Shown here piece after piece: positions 34,789 through 43,657 of a DNA stretch of 64,000 nucleotides. Positions within the stretch are counted from its first letter, which is position 1; each line of letters opens with the position of its first letter. Position numbers and translations under genes: made by a program. The notes beneath the pieces were generated by a model. It ran no database searches. It had not been told where the DNA came from and saw only the letters and a program-made list of their open reading frames with translations. The stretch comes from Arenimonas donghaensis DSM 18148 = HO3-R19 (lineage in GTDB: Bacteria; Pseudomonadota; Gammaproteobacteria; Xanthomonadales; Xanthomonadaceae), in assembly GCF_000743535.1 (NCBI RefSeq), contig NZ_AVCJ01000001.1:124001-188000 (forward strand), in the 5' to 3' direction.

Positions 34789-36066
34789 ATGGGACGACTG
34801 GGTGTGCTTGCCGCCGGACTGGTGGCGCTGCTGGCGGCGTGCAGCAGCACGCGCTTTGAACCACCGCAGGTGCAGGGGCCCGTCGGCCTGGTGCAGGCCG
34901 ACTCGGGGCGACAGCTATGGGTGCTGCAAAAGCAGGAAGAAGTGCGCGAGGTCCGGTCCGGCAGGGGCGGGCGACGCAACAGCGTATCCTCGCTGCGCAA
35001 GGACACCTTCTTCCACTTCGACGTGCAGGCGTTCGATCCGGTGAACGTGCAGCCGCTCTGGAAGCAGCGCATCGTGACCTACCAGGATGACGAGGTCGCG
35101 CCAGGGCAGGTACAGCCCTCGCGGATCGTCGGTTCGTCCGTGTCCGGCCGCCTGCTGGGCCAGGACGGCAGCCTGGTCTGGCTGCTGGTCGGCAGCGATC
35201 CCTATGCCCTGGACGCGGAAACGGGCGCCATCGTGCATGACCCCGAAGGCCTCCAGCGCCTGCGGCCCGAACTGGCGGGCCTGCTGCCCTCCGAAAGCCG
35301 GCTCTGGGGCTTCGACCAGGGACCGGTGATCACGCTGGCCGATGCCCGGGTCGTGCGCCTGTCCGGCCGCGACCTGCAGGTCCGCGACCACCTGCCGCGC
35401 GAGCCGTCGTCCCCGGCCTTGCCAGCCAAGGCCAACGGCATGCCGGACGTGGCGCCCCTGCGGCCGATGACCCCGGTGGTGCGGCACAAGGTGCAGTCGG
35501 AGGCGGCGTGGCTGGCGCTGTACACCGACGACGAAGCCGCGGACGCCGTCGATGATTCGTTCGGCGACCACGCCCGGTTTCCCTATTCGATCGACGACGA
35601 CGGCTCCCTGGCGCGTCGTACGTTCCGGCGTATCCGCCTGGCGCCGACCCAGCGCTTCGAGGAAACCTTCCTGCGGATCGTCGAACAAGCGCCCGTGCCC
35701 GATTCCCCGGTGCTGCTGCGCGGGCGCTTCGTCCGCGACCCGGTGACGGACGCCCCGGTGCAACTGGACAACGAGGACCTCCTGGTCTGGCACCGCAGCC
35801 GCATCGACGACGCGGGTCGCCTGCTGCTCACCCGCTTTGGCCCCGACCTGGTTGCGCGCTGGCAGACCGAATTGCCGCTGACCGACGGCGGTGCCGACCT
35901 GCCCGTGCATGCCTGGCTGCTGGACGGGCACCTGGTGGTGCACGGCGTTGCGCAGCGCTTCGATGACGAGGTCCGAAGCCGCGAACCGCACCTGGTGAGC
36001 GTGTCCCTGCAGGACGGCACGCTGTCCGCCTGGAATCTCAGTACGGAAGTCGCCGCCGACCCCTGA
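34789..36066 (+). CDS. Hypothetical lipoprotein, possibly PA2928 family
   Basis: 425-residue predicted lipoprotein (signal ending LLAAC, Cys18). The sequence has a propeller-like rhythm of short beta strands (DSGRQLWVLQKQEE; FDVQAFDPVNVQPLWKQRIVTY; SLVWLLVGSDPYALDAETG; LLDGHLVVHGVAQRFDD) without a catalytic motif. It reminds me of the PA2928 family, but I am not certain. It is convergent with the membrane protein at 36088. Confidence 0.7.
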   Translation: MGRLGVLAAGLVALLAACSSTRFEPPQVQGPVGLVQADSGRQLWVLQKQEEVREVRSGRGGRRNSVSSLRKDTFFHFDVQAFDPVNVQPLWKQRIVTYQDDEVAPGQVQPSRIVGSSVSGRLLGQDGSLVWLLVGSDPYALDAETGAIVHDPEGLQRLRPELAGLLPSESRLWGFDQGPVITLADARVVRLSGRDLQVRDHLPREPSSPALPAKANGMPDVAPLRPMTPVVRHKVQSEAAWLALYTDDEAADAVDDSFGDHARFPYSIDDDGSLARRTFRRIRLAPTQRFEETFLRIVEQAPVPDSPVLLRGRFVRDPVTDAPVQLDNEDLLVWHRSRIDDAGRLLLTRFGPDLVARWQTELPLTDGGADLPVHAWLLDGHLVVHGVAQRFDDEVRSREPHLVSVSLQDGTLSAWNLSTEVAADP

Positions 36067-36087
36067 GCGACGGCCCGAAGGCGGGCA

Positions 36088-36738
36088 TCAGGGCCGCGAG
36101 GCCGGCCCCGGAGGGAGATCGCCAGTGCGCAGGCGCCAGTCAAACACCTTGACCAGCGCCAGCACGCCAAAATAGAAGGCACCAAACGCCACCACCGACT
36201 GTGGATGGCTCAGCCAGTGGCCGCCGTCGCCGGGCAGGTCGGCGGCGGCGACCGCGGTGCGCGTCAGCCCGAGTCGCGGCAGCGGAAGGAAGGTCGTGAG
36301 GAAGACGCCGGCCAGGTAGGCCATGACCCCGATCGCCCAGTCCGACTGCAGGCGGTGGCGTTTGTCGGCGTCGGGCAGCGGCTGCAGCACCAGCGACAGC
36401 TTGCCGGCCAGCAACCAGCCCAGCGCCAGGAAGGGCCACCAGGCCTGGAACTGCCAGGACCAGGCGGCGATGAACACCAGGTACATCGCGCCGAATCCCA
36501 GGATCGGCTTCCAGCGCTGGCCGGGTTCGCCTTGCCGCGCCATCACCATGCCGCCCAGCATCCCGGCCGCATGCACCAGGATGAATTCGACCAGCATCAT
36601 CAGCAGGCCGGTGCGCAGCGCCTGCGGCCACAGCAGCTGGGGCGCCACCCACAGCACGACGAAAAACCCCGCCGTCAGCGCGTCGGGCAGGGCGCCGAAG
36701 CAGCGCGCCAGCCAGTGGGCCTCATGCCTTGCCGTCAT
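36088..36738 (-). CDS. Polytopic inner-membrane protein of unknown function
   Basis: 216-residue membrane protein with about six hydrophobic helices: LTAGFFVVLWVAPQLLW, LLMMLVEFILVHAAGMLGG, PILGFGAMYLVFIAAW, WWPFLALGWLLAGKLSL, WAIGVMAYLAGVFLTTFL and VVAFGAFYFGVLALVKVF. There are no recognised motifs and no soluble domain. The ATG at 36738 is the only reasonable start. It stands alone, divergent from the Tat-exported epimerase-like gene. Confidence 0.72.
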   Translation of the reverse strand: MTARHEAHWLARCFGALPDALTAGFFVVLWVAPQLLWPQALRTGLLMMLVEFILVHAAGMLGGMVMARQGEPGQRWKPILGFGAMYLVFIAAWSWQFQAWWPFLALGWLLAGKLSLVLQPLPDADKRHRLQSDWAIGVMAYLAGVFLTTFLPLPRLGLTRTAVAAADLPGDGGHWLSHPQSVVAFGAFYFGVLALVKVFDWRLRTGDLPPGPASRP

Positions 36739-36879
36739 CGTCCTCGTCTTCGTCTCAGGGGCGGGGTCGGCGGCAGTCTACGTGCGGACACCCCGGACCC
36801 CAACTTTCGCCATGTGCGCAGGCACACCGGGCCTGCCATCGTGCGGGCTCGTGTCGAACCACCCATCCCAAGGACAGCC

Positions 36880-38022
36880 ATGACCACCCGTCGCGACCTG
36901 CTCAAGCTGGGGGCCCTTGCGGCCGCCGGTGCCGCCCTGCCTTCCTTCGCGGCCGCCCAGGCGGCCATGGCCAACATCCCCAAGGCCGACAAGCCGCTGA
37001 ACATCCTGATCCTGGGCGGCACCGGTTTCACCGGTCCCTTCCAGGTGGCCTATGCGCTGGCGCGTGGCCACAAGGTCACCACCTTCAACCGCGGCAAGCG
37101 CCCGTCGCTGGAGTGGGCCGACCAGGTCGAGCAACTCTCGGGCGACCGCATCACCGGTGACCTCAAGTCGCTGGAAGGCCGCAAGTGGGACGTCTGCATC
37201 GACAACCCCACCAGCCTGCCGTACTGGGTCCGCGACGCGGGCAAGGTGCTGGCCGGCAACGTCGGGCATTACCTGTTCATTTCCACCATCTCGGTCTACG
37301 CCGATGGCAGCCAGCACGGTATCGACGAGGACTCCGCGCTGGCCCAGTACGCCGGCCAGGATGCGATGGCGGAAACCTGGGAAACCATGCGCGCCAACAT
37401 GGAGCTCTACGGCCAGCTCAAGGCCCTGAGCGAAGCCGAGGCGCACAAGCAGTTCGGCAAGAACGTCACCATCGTGCGCCCGGGCTACATCGTCGGCCCG
37501 CGCGACGAAACCGACCGCTTCACCTACTGGCCCAAGCGCATCGCCGAAGGTGGCGAGGTGTTGGTGCCGGGCGACGGCGAGGACCCGATCCAGATCATCG
37601 ACGGTCGCGACCTGGGCGAGTGGATGATCCGCCTGGCAGAGAACGGCACCACCGGCGTGTTCAACGCCTGCGGTCCGGACTACACGCTCACCATGGATGC
37701 GGCCATGCACGGCTGCCATGCGGTCACCGGCGGCCCGATTTCCTACACCCACGTGCCGATGGAGTTCCTGGAGAAGAACGAAGCCAGCCTGCCGATCTGG
37801 GTGCCGCGCGCCGGCTCGCCGTACTCGGGCTATGGCACGGTCAGCAATGCCCGCGCCATCGCCGCTGGCCTGACATTCAGGCCCCTGGCGACCACCGTCG
37901 CCGACTTGCTGGCCTGGTACCGCGGGCTGCCGGCGGAACGCCAGGCCGAGGTCCGCGCCGGCATCACCCGCGAGCGCGAGGCCGAGCTACTCAAGGCCTG
38001 GCACGCGCAACATCCCGCCTAG
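36880..38022 (+). CDS. Tat-exported NAD-dependent epimerase/dehydratase-like protein
   Basis: 380-residue protein. The twin-arginine signal TTRRDLLKLG (Arg4-Arg5) is followed by a hydrophobic stretch ending around residue 30. The mature part is an extended short-chain dehydrogenase: the Rossmann loop LILGGTGFTG (46-52) and the strand FISTISVYAD. Its catalytic positions differ from the classical YxxxK; the best candidate is YGQLKALSEAEA. Export of a nucleotide-cofactor enzyme by Tat, already folded with NAD(P), is consistent. Some actinobacterial and proteobacterial isoflavone-reductase-like proteins share this layout. The substrate is unknown. Confidence 0.83.
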   Translation: MTTRRDLLKLGALAAAGAALPSFAAAQAAMANIPKADKPLNILILGGTGFTGPFQVAYALARGHKVTTFNRGKRPSLEWADQVEQLSGDRITGDLKSLEGRKWDVCIDNPTSLPYWVRDAGKVLAGNVGHYLFISTISVYADGSQHGIDEDSALAQYAGQDAMAETWETMRANMELYGQLKALSEAEAHKQFGKNVTIVRPGYIVGPRDETDRFTYWPKRIAEGGEVLVPGDGEDPIQIIDGRDLGEWMIRLAENGTTGVFNACGPDYTLTMDAAMHGCHAVTGGPISYTHVPMEFLEKNEASLPIWVPRAGSPYSGYGTVSNARAIAAGLTFRPLATTVADLLAWYRGLPAERQAEVRAGITREREAELLKAWHAQHPA

Positions 38023-38618
38023 GGGTTCGTCCGGGTGTAGGTGATCTGCATCATCTTCATTTCCTTGCCGTCCGGACCGGGGCCATACATTTCGAAGATC
38101 TCGGTGTTGGCGTCGGTCCAGCGGGTGGTCATGCGTGCCGTCACCTTGTCCCGGGTGACCGGGTCGTTCCAGCTGCCGGTGAAGGTGCAGTTGCCCTGGT
38201 CGTCGCAGTCGCCTTGGCTGACCATCAGGCCCGTGGACATGCTGTCGTTCCAGGTGCTCCAGTACTTGCCGCTGACGTTGTCGTAACCATGCAGGCCCAT
38301 GCCGGTGAAAGCCTGGCCCATCATCGTGGATTCGACTTCCTCGATGAGGACGCGGCCTCCCAGGTCCATGCGCCGGCGGGCCTTGCCGGATTCAACGGTC
38401 GGCGGGGCGTCGGGCGCCTGCCAGGAGGTCACGCTCAGGGTGTAGTCACCGGCGGACCTGGCCATGGCCGCGTGCTGCGGGCCAGGCGTGCCGGCTTGCT
38501 GGTAGGCCTCCATCATCGCTTTTTCTTCGGCGCTCATGGCCGGTGCTTCCTGGGCGGCACTGGGCAGGGCAGCCGCCAGGGCCAGGACGAGGGATGAAAC
38601 GAGAGGGAACGTGCGCAT
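38019..38618 (-). CDS. Exported DUF1579 family protein
   Basis: 199-residue exported protein. The Sec signal is MRTFPLVSSLVLALAAALPSAAQ. The DUF1579 body has GDYTLSVTSW, RRMDLGGRVLIEEVES, GLHGYDNVSGKYWSTW and GSWNDPVTRDKVTAR, a lipocalin-like beta barrel. The function is unknown. Its stop overlaps that of the epimerase-like gene by 4 bases (convergent). The ATG at 38618 follows GGGAGATCACC. Confidence 0.87.
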   Translation of the reverse strand: MRTFPLVSSLVLALAAALPSAAQEAPAMSAEEKAMMEAYQQAGTPGPQHAAMARSAGDYTLSVTSWQAPDAPPTVESGKARRRMDLGGRVLIEEVESTMMGQAFTGMGLHGYDNVSGKYWSTWNDSMSTGLMVSQGDCDDQGNCTFTGSWNDPVTRDKVTARMTTRWTDANTEIFEMYGPGPDGKEMKMMQITYTRTNP

Positions 38619-38730
38619 GGTGATCTCCCGATAGAAAACACGGACAGATTTCCGCAGCGCCGAGTGTACGCCGCCTCCGCCTGTCCGGTATGGCAGAGTA
38701 GGGGCCTCCTCGCCGACGCCCGGGACTGCC

Positions 38731-39810
38731 ATGAAGCCGACTTCCCTGACCTTCCTGCTAGCACTGGCGCTGCTGGTCCCGCCGCTCGCCCAGGCCCAGG
38801 CTGCGCGGGAGCTCCCCACGCTGTCCGGGGACGACGCAGCCGCGGCGGCGGCGGATTACCAGCGTTATTGCGCCCTGTGCCACGGCCCCGACAGGGCCGG
38901 CCATGCCAATGACCACGCACCGTCGCTGAAGTCGCAGTCCCTGCTGAGCACGGGTTTTCCCTGGCTGCTGCGCGAGGCGGTCGCCTACGGTCGCCCGGGC
39001 ACGCCGATGGGCGGATACCTGGACGAAATCGGCGGTCCGATGAGCCAGGCCGAAGTGCGGCGCCTGGTGCTGTGGCTGTACGAGCAGGGCGGCAGCCCGG
39101 AACTCCACCGCGTCGGCATCGATCGCATCGCCGGCGACGCCGCCGCCGGTGCCAGGGTTTACGAAGAAAACTGCGCCAGCTGCCACGGCGACGAAGGCCA
39201 GGGCGTCACCGGCACCGCCCTGGGCAACCCGACCATGCTGGCGACCACGCCCGACCCGTTCCTGCGCCACGCCATCGAACACGGCCGTGACGGCACGCCG
39301 ATGGCGGGATTCGCCGATACGCTTTCCTCCGCCCAGATGGACGACGTCACCGCGTTCCTGCGCAGCCGGGCGACCGGCTGGAAAGCCGAGCCGCGGCCCT
39401 TGGTGCCGCCACCGGCCCTGGCCGACGCGGTGCTGAACCCGGGCGGGGAAGCCCCGGAATTCGAGTTCAAGGACGGCCACTACATCACCGCCGCCGACCT
39501 CGACCGCATCCTCAAGGAAAAGCGCCGGCTGGTGCTGCTCGACACCCGCGTCGCGTCGATGTGGCAGCTGGCGCACATCAAGGGCGCGGTGCCGATTCCG
39601 TATTACAGCGATCCCGAAAAGGTCGTCGCAGCCCTGCCCACCGACGGCACCTGGATCATCAGCTACTGCGAATGCCCGCGTGCCGCCGCCGATTCGGTGA
39701 ACCGCTTCCTGCGCGAGAAGGGCTTCACGAACACCGCGGTGCTGTGGGAGGGCATCGGCGGCTGGGTGGCGCTGGGTTACCCGACGGCGGTCGGTCGCGC
39801 CGACGACTGA
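38731..39810 (+). CDS. Dihaem cytochrome c fused to a rhodanese domain
   Basis: 359-residue exported protein with three parts. The Sec signal is MKPTSLTFLLALALLVPPLAQA. It has two cytochrome c domains with CALCH (Cys47, Cys50, His51) and CASCH (Cys148, Cys151, His152), each followed by a Met-containing GTPMGGY or GTPMAGF loop that fits an axial ligand. A C-terminal rhodanese domain (about 250-355) includes LLDTRVASMWQLAHIKGAVPIPY and the active-site loop SYCECPR, with Cys313 and Cys315. The fusion suggests electron transfer linked to periplasmic sulfane-sulfur chemistry. Two Cys in the rhodanese loop instead of one is unusual. Confidence 0.88.
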   Translation: MKPTSLTFLLALALLVPPLAQAQAARELPTLSGDDAAAAAADYQRYCALCHGPDRAGHANDHAPSLKSQSLLSTGFPWLLREAVAYGRPGTPMGGYLDEIGGPMSQAEVRRLVLWLYEQGGSPELHRVGIDRIAGDAAAGARVYEENCASCHGDEGQGVTGTALGNPTMLATTPDPFLRHAIEHGRDGTPMAGFADTLSSAQMDDVTAFLRSRATGWKAEPRPLVPPPALADAVLNPGGEAPEFEFKDGHYITAADLDRILKEKRRLVLLDTRVASMWQLAHIKGAVPIPYYSDPEKVVAALPTDGTWIISYCECPRAAADSVNRFLREKGFTNTAVLWEGIGGWVALGYPTAVGRADD

Positions 39811-39825
39811 CCCGGCGCCCCCGGG

Positions 39826-42800
39826 TCAGGCCGTGCAAACGCGGTTGCGGCCGCTGGCCTTGGCTTCGTAGAGCGCCTGGTCGGCGATGTGCAGCAGGTC
39901 TTCCGGGCTCTGGCCGTCCGCGGGGATGGCGCTGACGACACCGGCGCTGATGGTCAGGGTCTGGCTGTCGTTGCCCAGGGCGCGCGGCGGCAGGGCCTCG
40001 ACCAGCAGGCGCATGCGTTCGGCCACGCGCCGGACCGTGGCCAGGTCGGCGTCGATCATCAGGCAGGCGAACTCCTCGCCACCGAAACGCGCCACCAGGT
40101 CCTGTTCGCGCATGGCACTGCCCATCGCGCTGGCGATCGCGCGCAGGGCGGCATCGCCGGCGAGGTGGCCGAAGCGGTCGTTGTACTGCTTGAAATGGTC
40201 GACGTCGGCCACGATCAGGCCCAGCGGTTTGTCCTGTTCGAAGGCCCGCAGCATCGCGTCCTTCATCGCCTCCACCAGGCGGCGGCGGTTGGCGATGCCG
40301 GTCAGCGGGTCGAGGTAGGACAGTTCCGTGAGCCGTTCGTTGGCCGTATTGAGATCGGCGGTGCGCTCGTCGACTTCGCGGCTCAGCTGCCGCTGGCGCT
40401 TGCGCAGTCCCCGGTTGTAGAGCGACACCACGGTCACGGCCAGGATCACCAGCAGGGCGAAGACCAGTGCCTGCAGCCAGGTCTGCTGCCACCAGCGCGG
40501 TGGCACCACGATGCCCAGTTCCAGCGGGGCGGCGTCGATGCCGGCATAGTCGCGGGCCTGCACCCGCAGGCGGTATTCCCCGGGCGGCAGCTGGCTGAAG
40601 GTGCGGTCGCGCTGGCTGGTCCAGGGGCCGGGCTCCGTTTCGAGTCCGATCATCTGGCTGCGGTAAAGCGACTCGCGTTCGCGCATGCCGGTCAGCAGGC
40701 TGTATTCGATGCGCAACTCGCGCTGGCCGGCGGGCAGTCGCACATCGTCCGCGTCCGGCAGCGGCCAGTCCTTGCCGGCGACGCGCAGGGACGTCAGGTG
40801 CAGCGGCTTGGGCCGTGGATCATGACCCGGCAGGCTGAGGTTGGGGTCGTACATCGACAGGCCACCCAGGGTGCCCACCCAGTAGCGGTCGTGGCGATCG
40901 ATGAACTGCGAGTTGGTGTTGCATTCGTCGTGCACCAGGCCATCGCGGCGGCGGAACACGCGCTCGTCCCAGCCACCGTCGGCACGCGGCGTCAGCTGCT
41001 GGACGCCATTGTTGGTGCACACGTAGATCCGGCCCTGGCTGTCGCGCAGGGTGCTGTAGATGGTCGGGTCGGGCGGGGCGGGCAGGGCGTCGTCGGGCAG
41101 GCGACGCGGGTGCAGGGGGTCCTGCACGTCCAGGCGGATGACGCCATGGTGGGTGCTGCTGCCCCAAAGCACGTCGCGGCCACCCTGTTCGAACACGGCC
41201 AACGAGCGAAAGCCGTCGCGCGGCAGCTGCAGGTCACCATTGAGCCGTTCCCAGCGCTCGCCATCGAAGCGGGCAATGCCATGCGAGTCGGCGGCCCACA
41301 GCCAGTCGCGACCCTGCGCATCGGTGTGCGGAAGCAGCCAGTGCACCACGGCGTGGGTTTGATCGCCCAGGAACCGGTAGCCGGTCCATTCGCCGTCGCG
41401 CAGACGGTAGACGCCGGCGTGGCTGGTCGCCACCCACCATTCCATCCGTCCGTCGTGCTCGCGTGCGGTGATGTGGCTGGCGCCGTTTTCAGGTTGCACC
41501 GGCCAGGGCACGCGCAGTCGCCGGAACTCCAGCGCGGGGCTGATTTCTATCAGCGGCGCGCCATGCTGGGACAGCAGCAGGTGCTGGCGGCCGTCGTCCC
41601 CGGGGATCTGCCATAACCCGCGTACCGAGCGTGCCGCCAACATGCCCGGGCCTTCCTGGAAGTACCGCCATGCACCGTCCTCGAGCAGGGCCAGGCCATC
41701 GCGGGACGACCCCACCCACAGGCGCTGCTTGCCGGTCTCTCCGGTTTCGACCAGGACACCGAAGCTGCCGTTGTCGGCAACGCCGTGCAGGGACACGGTA
41801 TGCCAGGGGCTCGCGGCCAGGGTGGCGCGCGCCATGCCGCCTTCGGTGGCCAGCCACAGCGCATCGACGCCGTCCGCACCCCGGAACAGCTTGATGCCGC
41901 GAATGGCGTCGGAGGGCAGTCCGTGGCGCCGGTTGAAGACGTCCATGCGTTCGCCCCGGAAACGCAGCAGGCCGGCGCGGGAGGCGACCCAGACCTGGGC
42001 TTCGCCGTGGGCGTCGTGGGTCGCGATCGCCGAGTACAGGGCCTCCGTGGGCAGTTCGCCGGTTTCGGCGCGCCACAGTCGCAGCTGGTCGCCGCGCAGG
42101 CGGGCGATGCCGCCGCCATAGCTCACCACCCACAGGGATTCGACGCCGCGGTCGACGACACGCTCCAGGTCGGTGAGCGCCAGGTTGGCCAGGGCAGGGT
42201 GGTCATACTGGCGCCAGGGCTCATCGTTGGAACGCCGGTACCAGAGGCCGCGGTCGGCGGTGGCCAGCCACTCGCGCGACTCGCCGCCGATGCTGCTCGT
42301 GCGTTCGTAGGCGATCGCCCGGCCCAGGCGGTCGGTGGAATTGCCGGGGTCCTCGACCCAGGCGTCACCGTCGAGCCGGGCCAGGCCATTGTTGTGGGCG
42401 ACCCACAATTCCAGCGTGTGGCCTTCGCCGACGGTCGAGAAGCGCTGGTGGAAGCGCGCCTCGCCGGCTCGTTGCCAGTGCTTGCCGTCGAAGCGGGCCA
42501 GGCCCTCGCGTTCGAAGATCGCCCACAGCCGGCCCTGGCGATCCGTGGCCATGTCGCGCACCAGGCTGCGACCGGGGGCATCGGCCAGTTCCTGCCAGCG
42601 ATAGCCATCGAAGCGCGAAAGACTCGATGCCGAGCCCGCCCACACGAAGCCGTCCGATCCCTGGCCGACGGTGCTCCAGATTTCATCGCTCAGGCCATCG
42701 CGCGGCGTGAACGTGGTGAAGGTGGGTGGGCTGGCCGCAGGGACGTCCAGCGGTTCGCGGGCACCGGTCGGGCCGGCCAGGCAGGTCGTCAGCACCAGCC

Positions 42801-42888
42801 AGGCGCAGGCGAGGCTTCGCCACGATCGGACGCAGGGTGCCTTCGGCGATGCGGTGCGGCGACAGGCGGCGCTCAAGGGCGGGGACAT
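39826..42888 (-). CDS. Diguanylate cyclase with periplasmic two-component-type propellers
   Basis: 1020-residue membrane signalling protein. After an N-terminal signal/anchor (WRSLACAWLVLTTCLAG) comes a large periplasmic part of about 650 residues. It consists of Reg_prop-type blades (FTPRDGLSDEIWSTVGQGSDGFVWAG; DRQGRLWAIFEREGLARFDG) and a Y_Y_Y domain (GEYRLRVQARDYAG). Next is one TM helix (WLQALVFALLVILAVTVVSLY), then a GGDEF domain with an intact GGEEF (936-940) that makes cyclic-di-GMP. I chose the ATG at 42888; the ATG at 42951 is an alternative. This layout is common in Lysobacterales. The ligand is unknown. Confidence 0.88.
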   Translation of the reverse strand: MSPPLSAACRRTASPKAPCVRSWRSLACAWLVLTTCLAGPTGAREPLDVPAASPPTFTTFTPRDGLSDEIWSTVGQGSDGFVWAGSASSLSRFDGYRWQELADAPGRSLVRDMATDRQGRLWAIFEREGLARFDGKHWQRAGEARFHQRFSTVGEGHTLELWVAHNNGLARLDGDAWVEDPGNSTDRLGRAIAYERTSSIGGESREWLATADRGLWYRRSNDEPWRQYDHPALANLALTDLERVVDRGVESLWVVSYGGGIARLRGDQLRLWRAETGELPTEALYSAIATHDAHGEAQVWVASRAGLLRFRGERMDVFNRRHGLPSDAIRGIKLFRGADGVDALWLATEGGMARATLAASPWHTVSLHGVADNGSFGVLVETGETGKQRLWVGSSRDGLALLEDGAWRYFQEGPGMLAARSVRGLWQIPGDDGRQHLLLSQHGAPLIEISPALEFRRLRVPWPVQPENGASHITAREHDGRMEWWVATSHAGVYRLRDGEWTGYRFLGDQTHAVVHWLLPHTDAQGRDWLWAADSHGIARFDGERWERLNGDLQLPRDGFRSLAVFEQGGRDVLWGSSTHHGVIRLDVQDPLHPRRLPDDALPAPPDPTIYSTLRDSQGRIYVCTNNGVQQLTPRADGGWDERVFRRRDGLVHDECNTNSQFIDRHDRYWVGTLGGLSMYDPNLSLPGHDPRPKPLHLTSLRVAGKDWPLPDADDVRLPAGQRELRIEYSLLTGMRERESLYRSQMIGLETEPGPWTSQRDRTFSQLPPGEYRLRVQARDYAGIDAAPLELGIVVPPRWWQQTWLQALVFALLVILAVTVVSLYNRGLRKRQRQLSREVDERTADLNTANERLTELSYLDPLTGIANRRRLVEAMKDAMLRAFEQDKPLGLIVADVDHFKQYNDRFGHLAGDAALRAIASAMGSAMREQDLVARFGGEEFACLMIDADLATVRRVAERMRLLVEALPPRALGNDSQTLTISAGVVSAIPADGQSPEDLLHIADQALYEAKASGRNRVCTA

Positions 42889-43035
42889 TGGGCTGAAAGT
42901 TAGTATCCGATAGTAGTTAATCCTCAGCTGTAGTGCAGGTTTTTTCGTCATTGTGACGCGAGAGTTAGTGATACTTACGTCTTGGGGAGGCTTGATCCGG
43001 GTCAGGGCAGGGAATCCGCCTGGCGCCGATAGTGG

Positions 43036-43067
43036 CTCCCGGCGGCAAGCTCGCCGCAGCCAGGGAG
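43036..43067 (+). promoter_or_regulatory. Hairpin that may sequester a ribosome-binding site
   Basis: CTCCC (43036-43040) can pair with GGGAG (43063-43067), the Shine-Dalgarno of the gene at 43074. The inner stem is CGGCG (43040-43044) with CGCCG (43052-43056). The structure would bury the ribosome-binding site, allowing translational control. It is only a short stem, so the call is tentative. Confidence 0.3.
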
Positions 43068-43073
43068 TAGTCA

Positions 43074-43313
43074 ATGGAATTCAGGGTAGCGATGCCGACG
43101 GCCACGGTGGATATGGACCAGGTGCGACGGCTGCTCTGCGATGCCGATCCGGCGGCGCTGGTCGACGTCGATCCGCTGCAGACGGGTCTGCGCATTTCGG
43201 TGCAGTTGACCACCGGCGAATTGGCGGGTGTGCTCGAGCAGGCCGGTTGCGTACTTGGCCCGCTCGCCATCCAGCCACAGCCGTCGGTGTGCTGCGGCGG
43301 CTGCGGCGGCTGA
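43074..43313 (+). CDS. Small protein with Cys/Gly-rich tail (79 aa)
   Basis: 79-residue protein, family not recognised. The body looks like a small alpha/beta domain (DMDQVRRLLCDADPAALVDVD, then LRISVQLTTGELAGVLEQAG). The C-terminal tail CCGGCGG, preceded by SV, offers three closely spaced Cys that could bind a metal. The ATG is preceded by GGGAGTAGTCA. It is 75 bases upstream of the TraR/DksA-like gene. Confidence 0.55.
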   Translation: MEFRVAMPTATVDMDQVRRLLCDADPAALVDVDPLQTGLRISVQLTTGELAGVLEQAGCVLGPLAIQPQPSVCCGGCGG

Positions 43314-43388
43314 ACTGGCCCGTCAGGAACGGTGACCGTGGCGCGCCTATAATGGCTGTCTTGAATTGAGACGCCTCAGGAGACCGCC

Positions 43389-43652
43389 ATGGCGACGGGT
43401 TGGGCCGGCGACGGCGCCGTCCAGGACCAGATCGACGCGACCGTGAAGGACGCGATCAAGCGCGCCCGCAGCAAGCTGCCCAAGGGACCGAGCCTGGAAC
43501 ATTGCGAAGAGTGCGACGCGCCCATTCCGGAGGCACGGCGCCGGGCGCTGCCCGGCGTCCGGCTGTGCGTGCCCTGCCAGGAGGCCGCCGACAAGGTGTC
43601 TGCCGGCAGTGGCTACAACCGCCGCGGCAGCAAGGACAGCCAGTTGCGCTGA
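43389..43652 (+). CDS. DksA/TraR-family C4 zinc-finger protein (YbiI-like)
   Basis: 87-residue protein with one four-cysteine zinc finger: Cys39 and Cys42 in HCEECD, Cys60 and Cys63 in LCVPCQ, in the DksA/TraR spacing. It lacks the long coiled-coil N-terminus of DksA, so it fits YbiI and TraR-like short forms, which can bind RNA polymerase. The ATG follows CAGGAGACCGCC. The next gene starts 5 bases after its stop. Confidence 0.9.
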   Translation: MATGWAGDGAVQDQIDATVKDAIKRARSKLPKGPSLEHCEECDAPIPEARRRALPGVRLCVPCQEAADKVSAGSGYNRRGSKDSQLR

Positions 43653-43657
43653 CGCCC

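Noticed and set aside
42952-43073. Cyclic-di-GMP riboswitch between the diguanylate cyclase and the small gene at 43074
   Set aside because: The location is suggestive, but I could not match the GEMM conserved core. Only a short local hairpin is supported.
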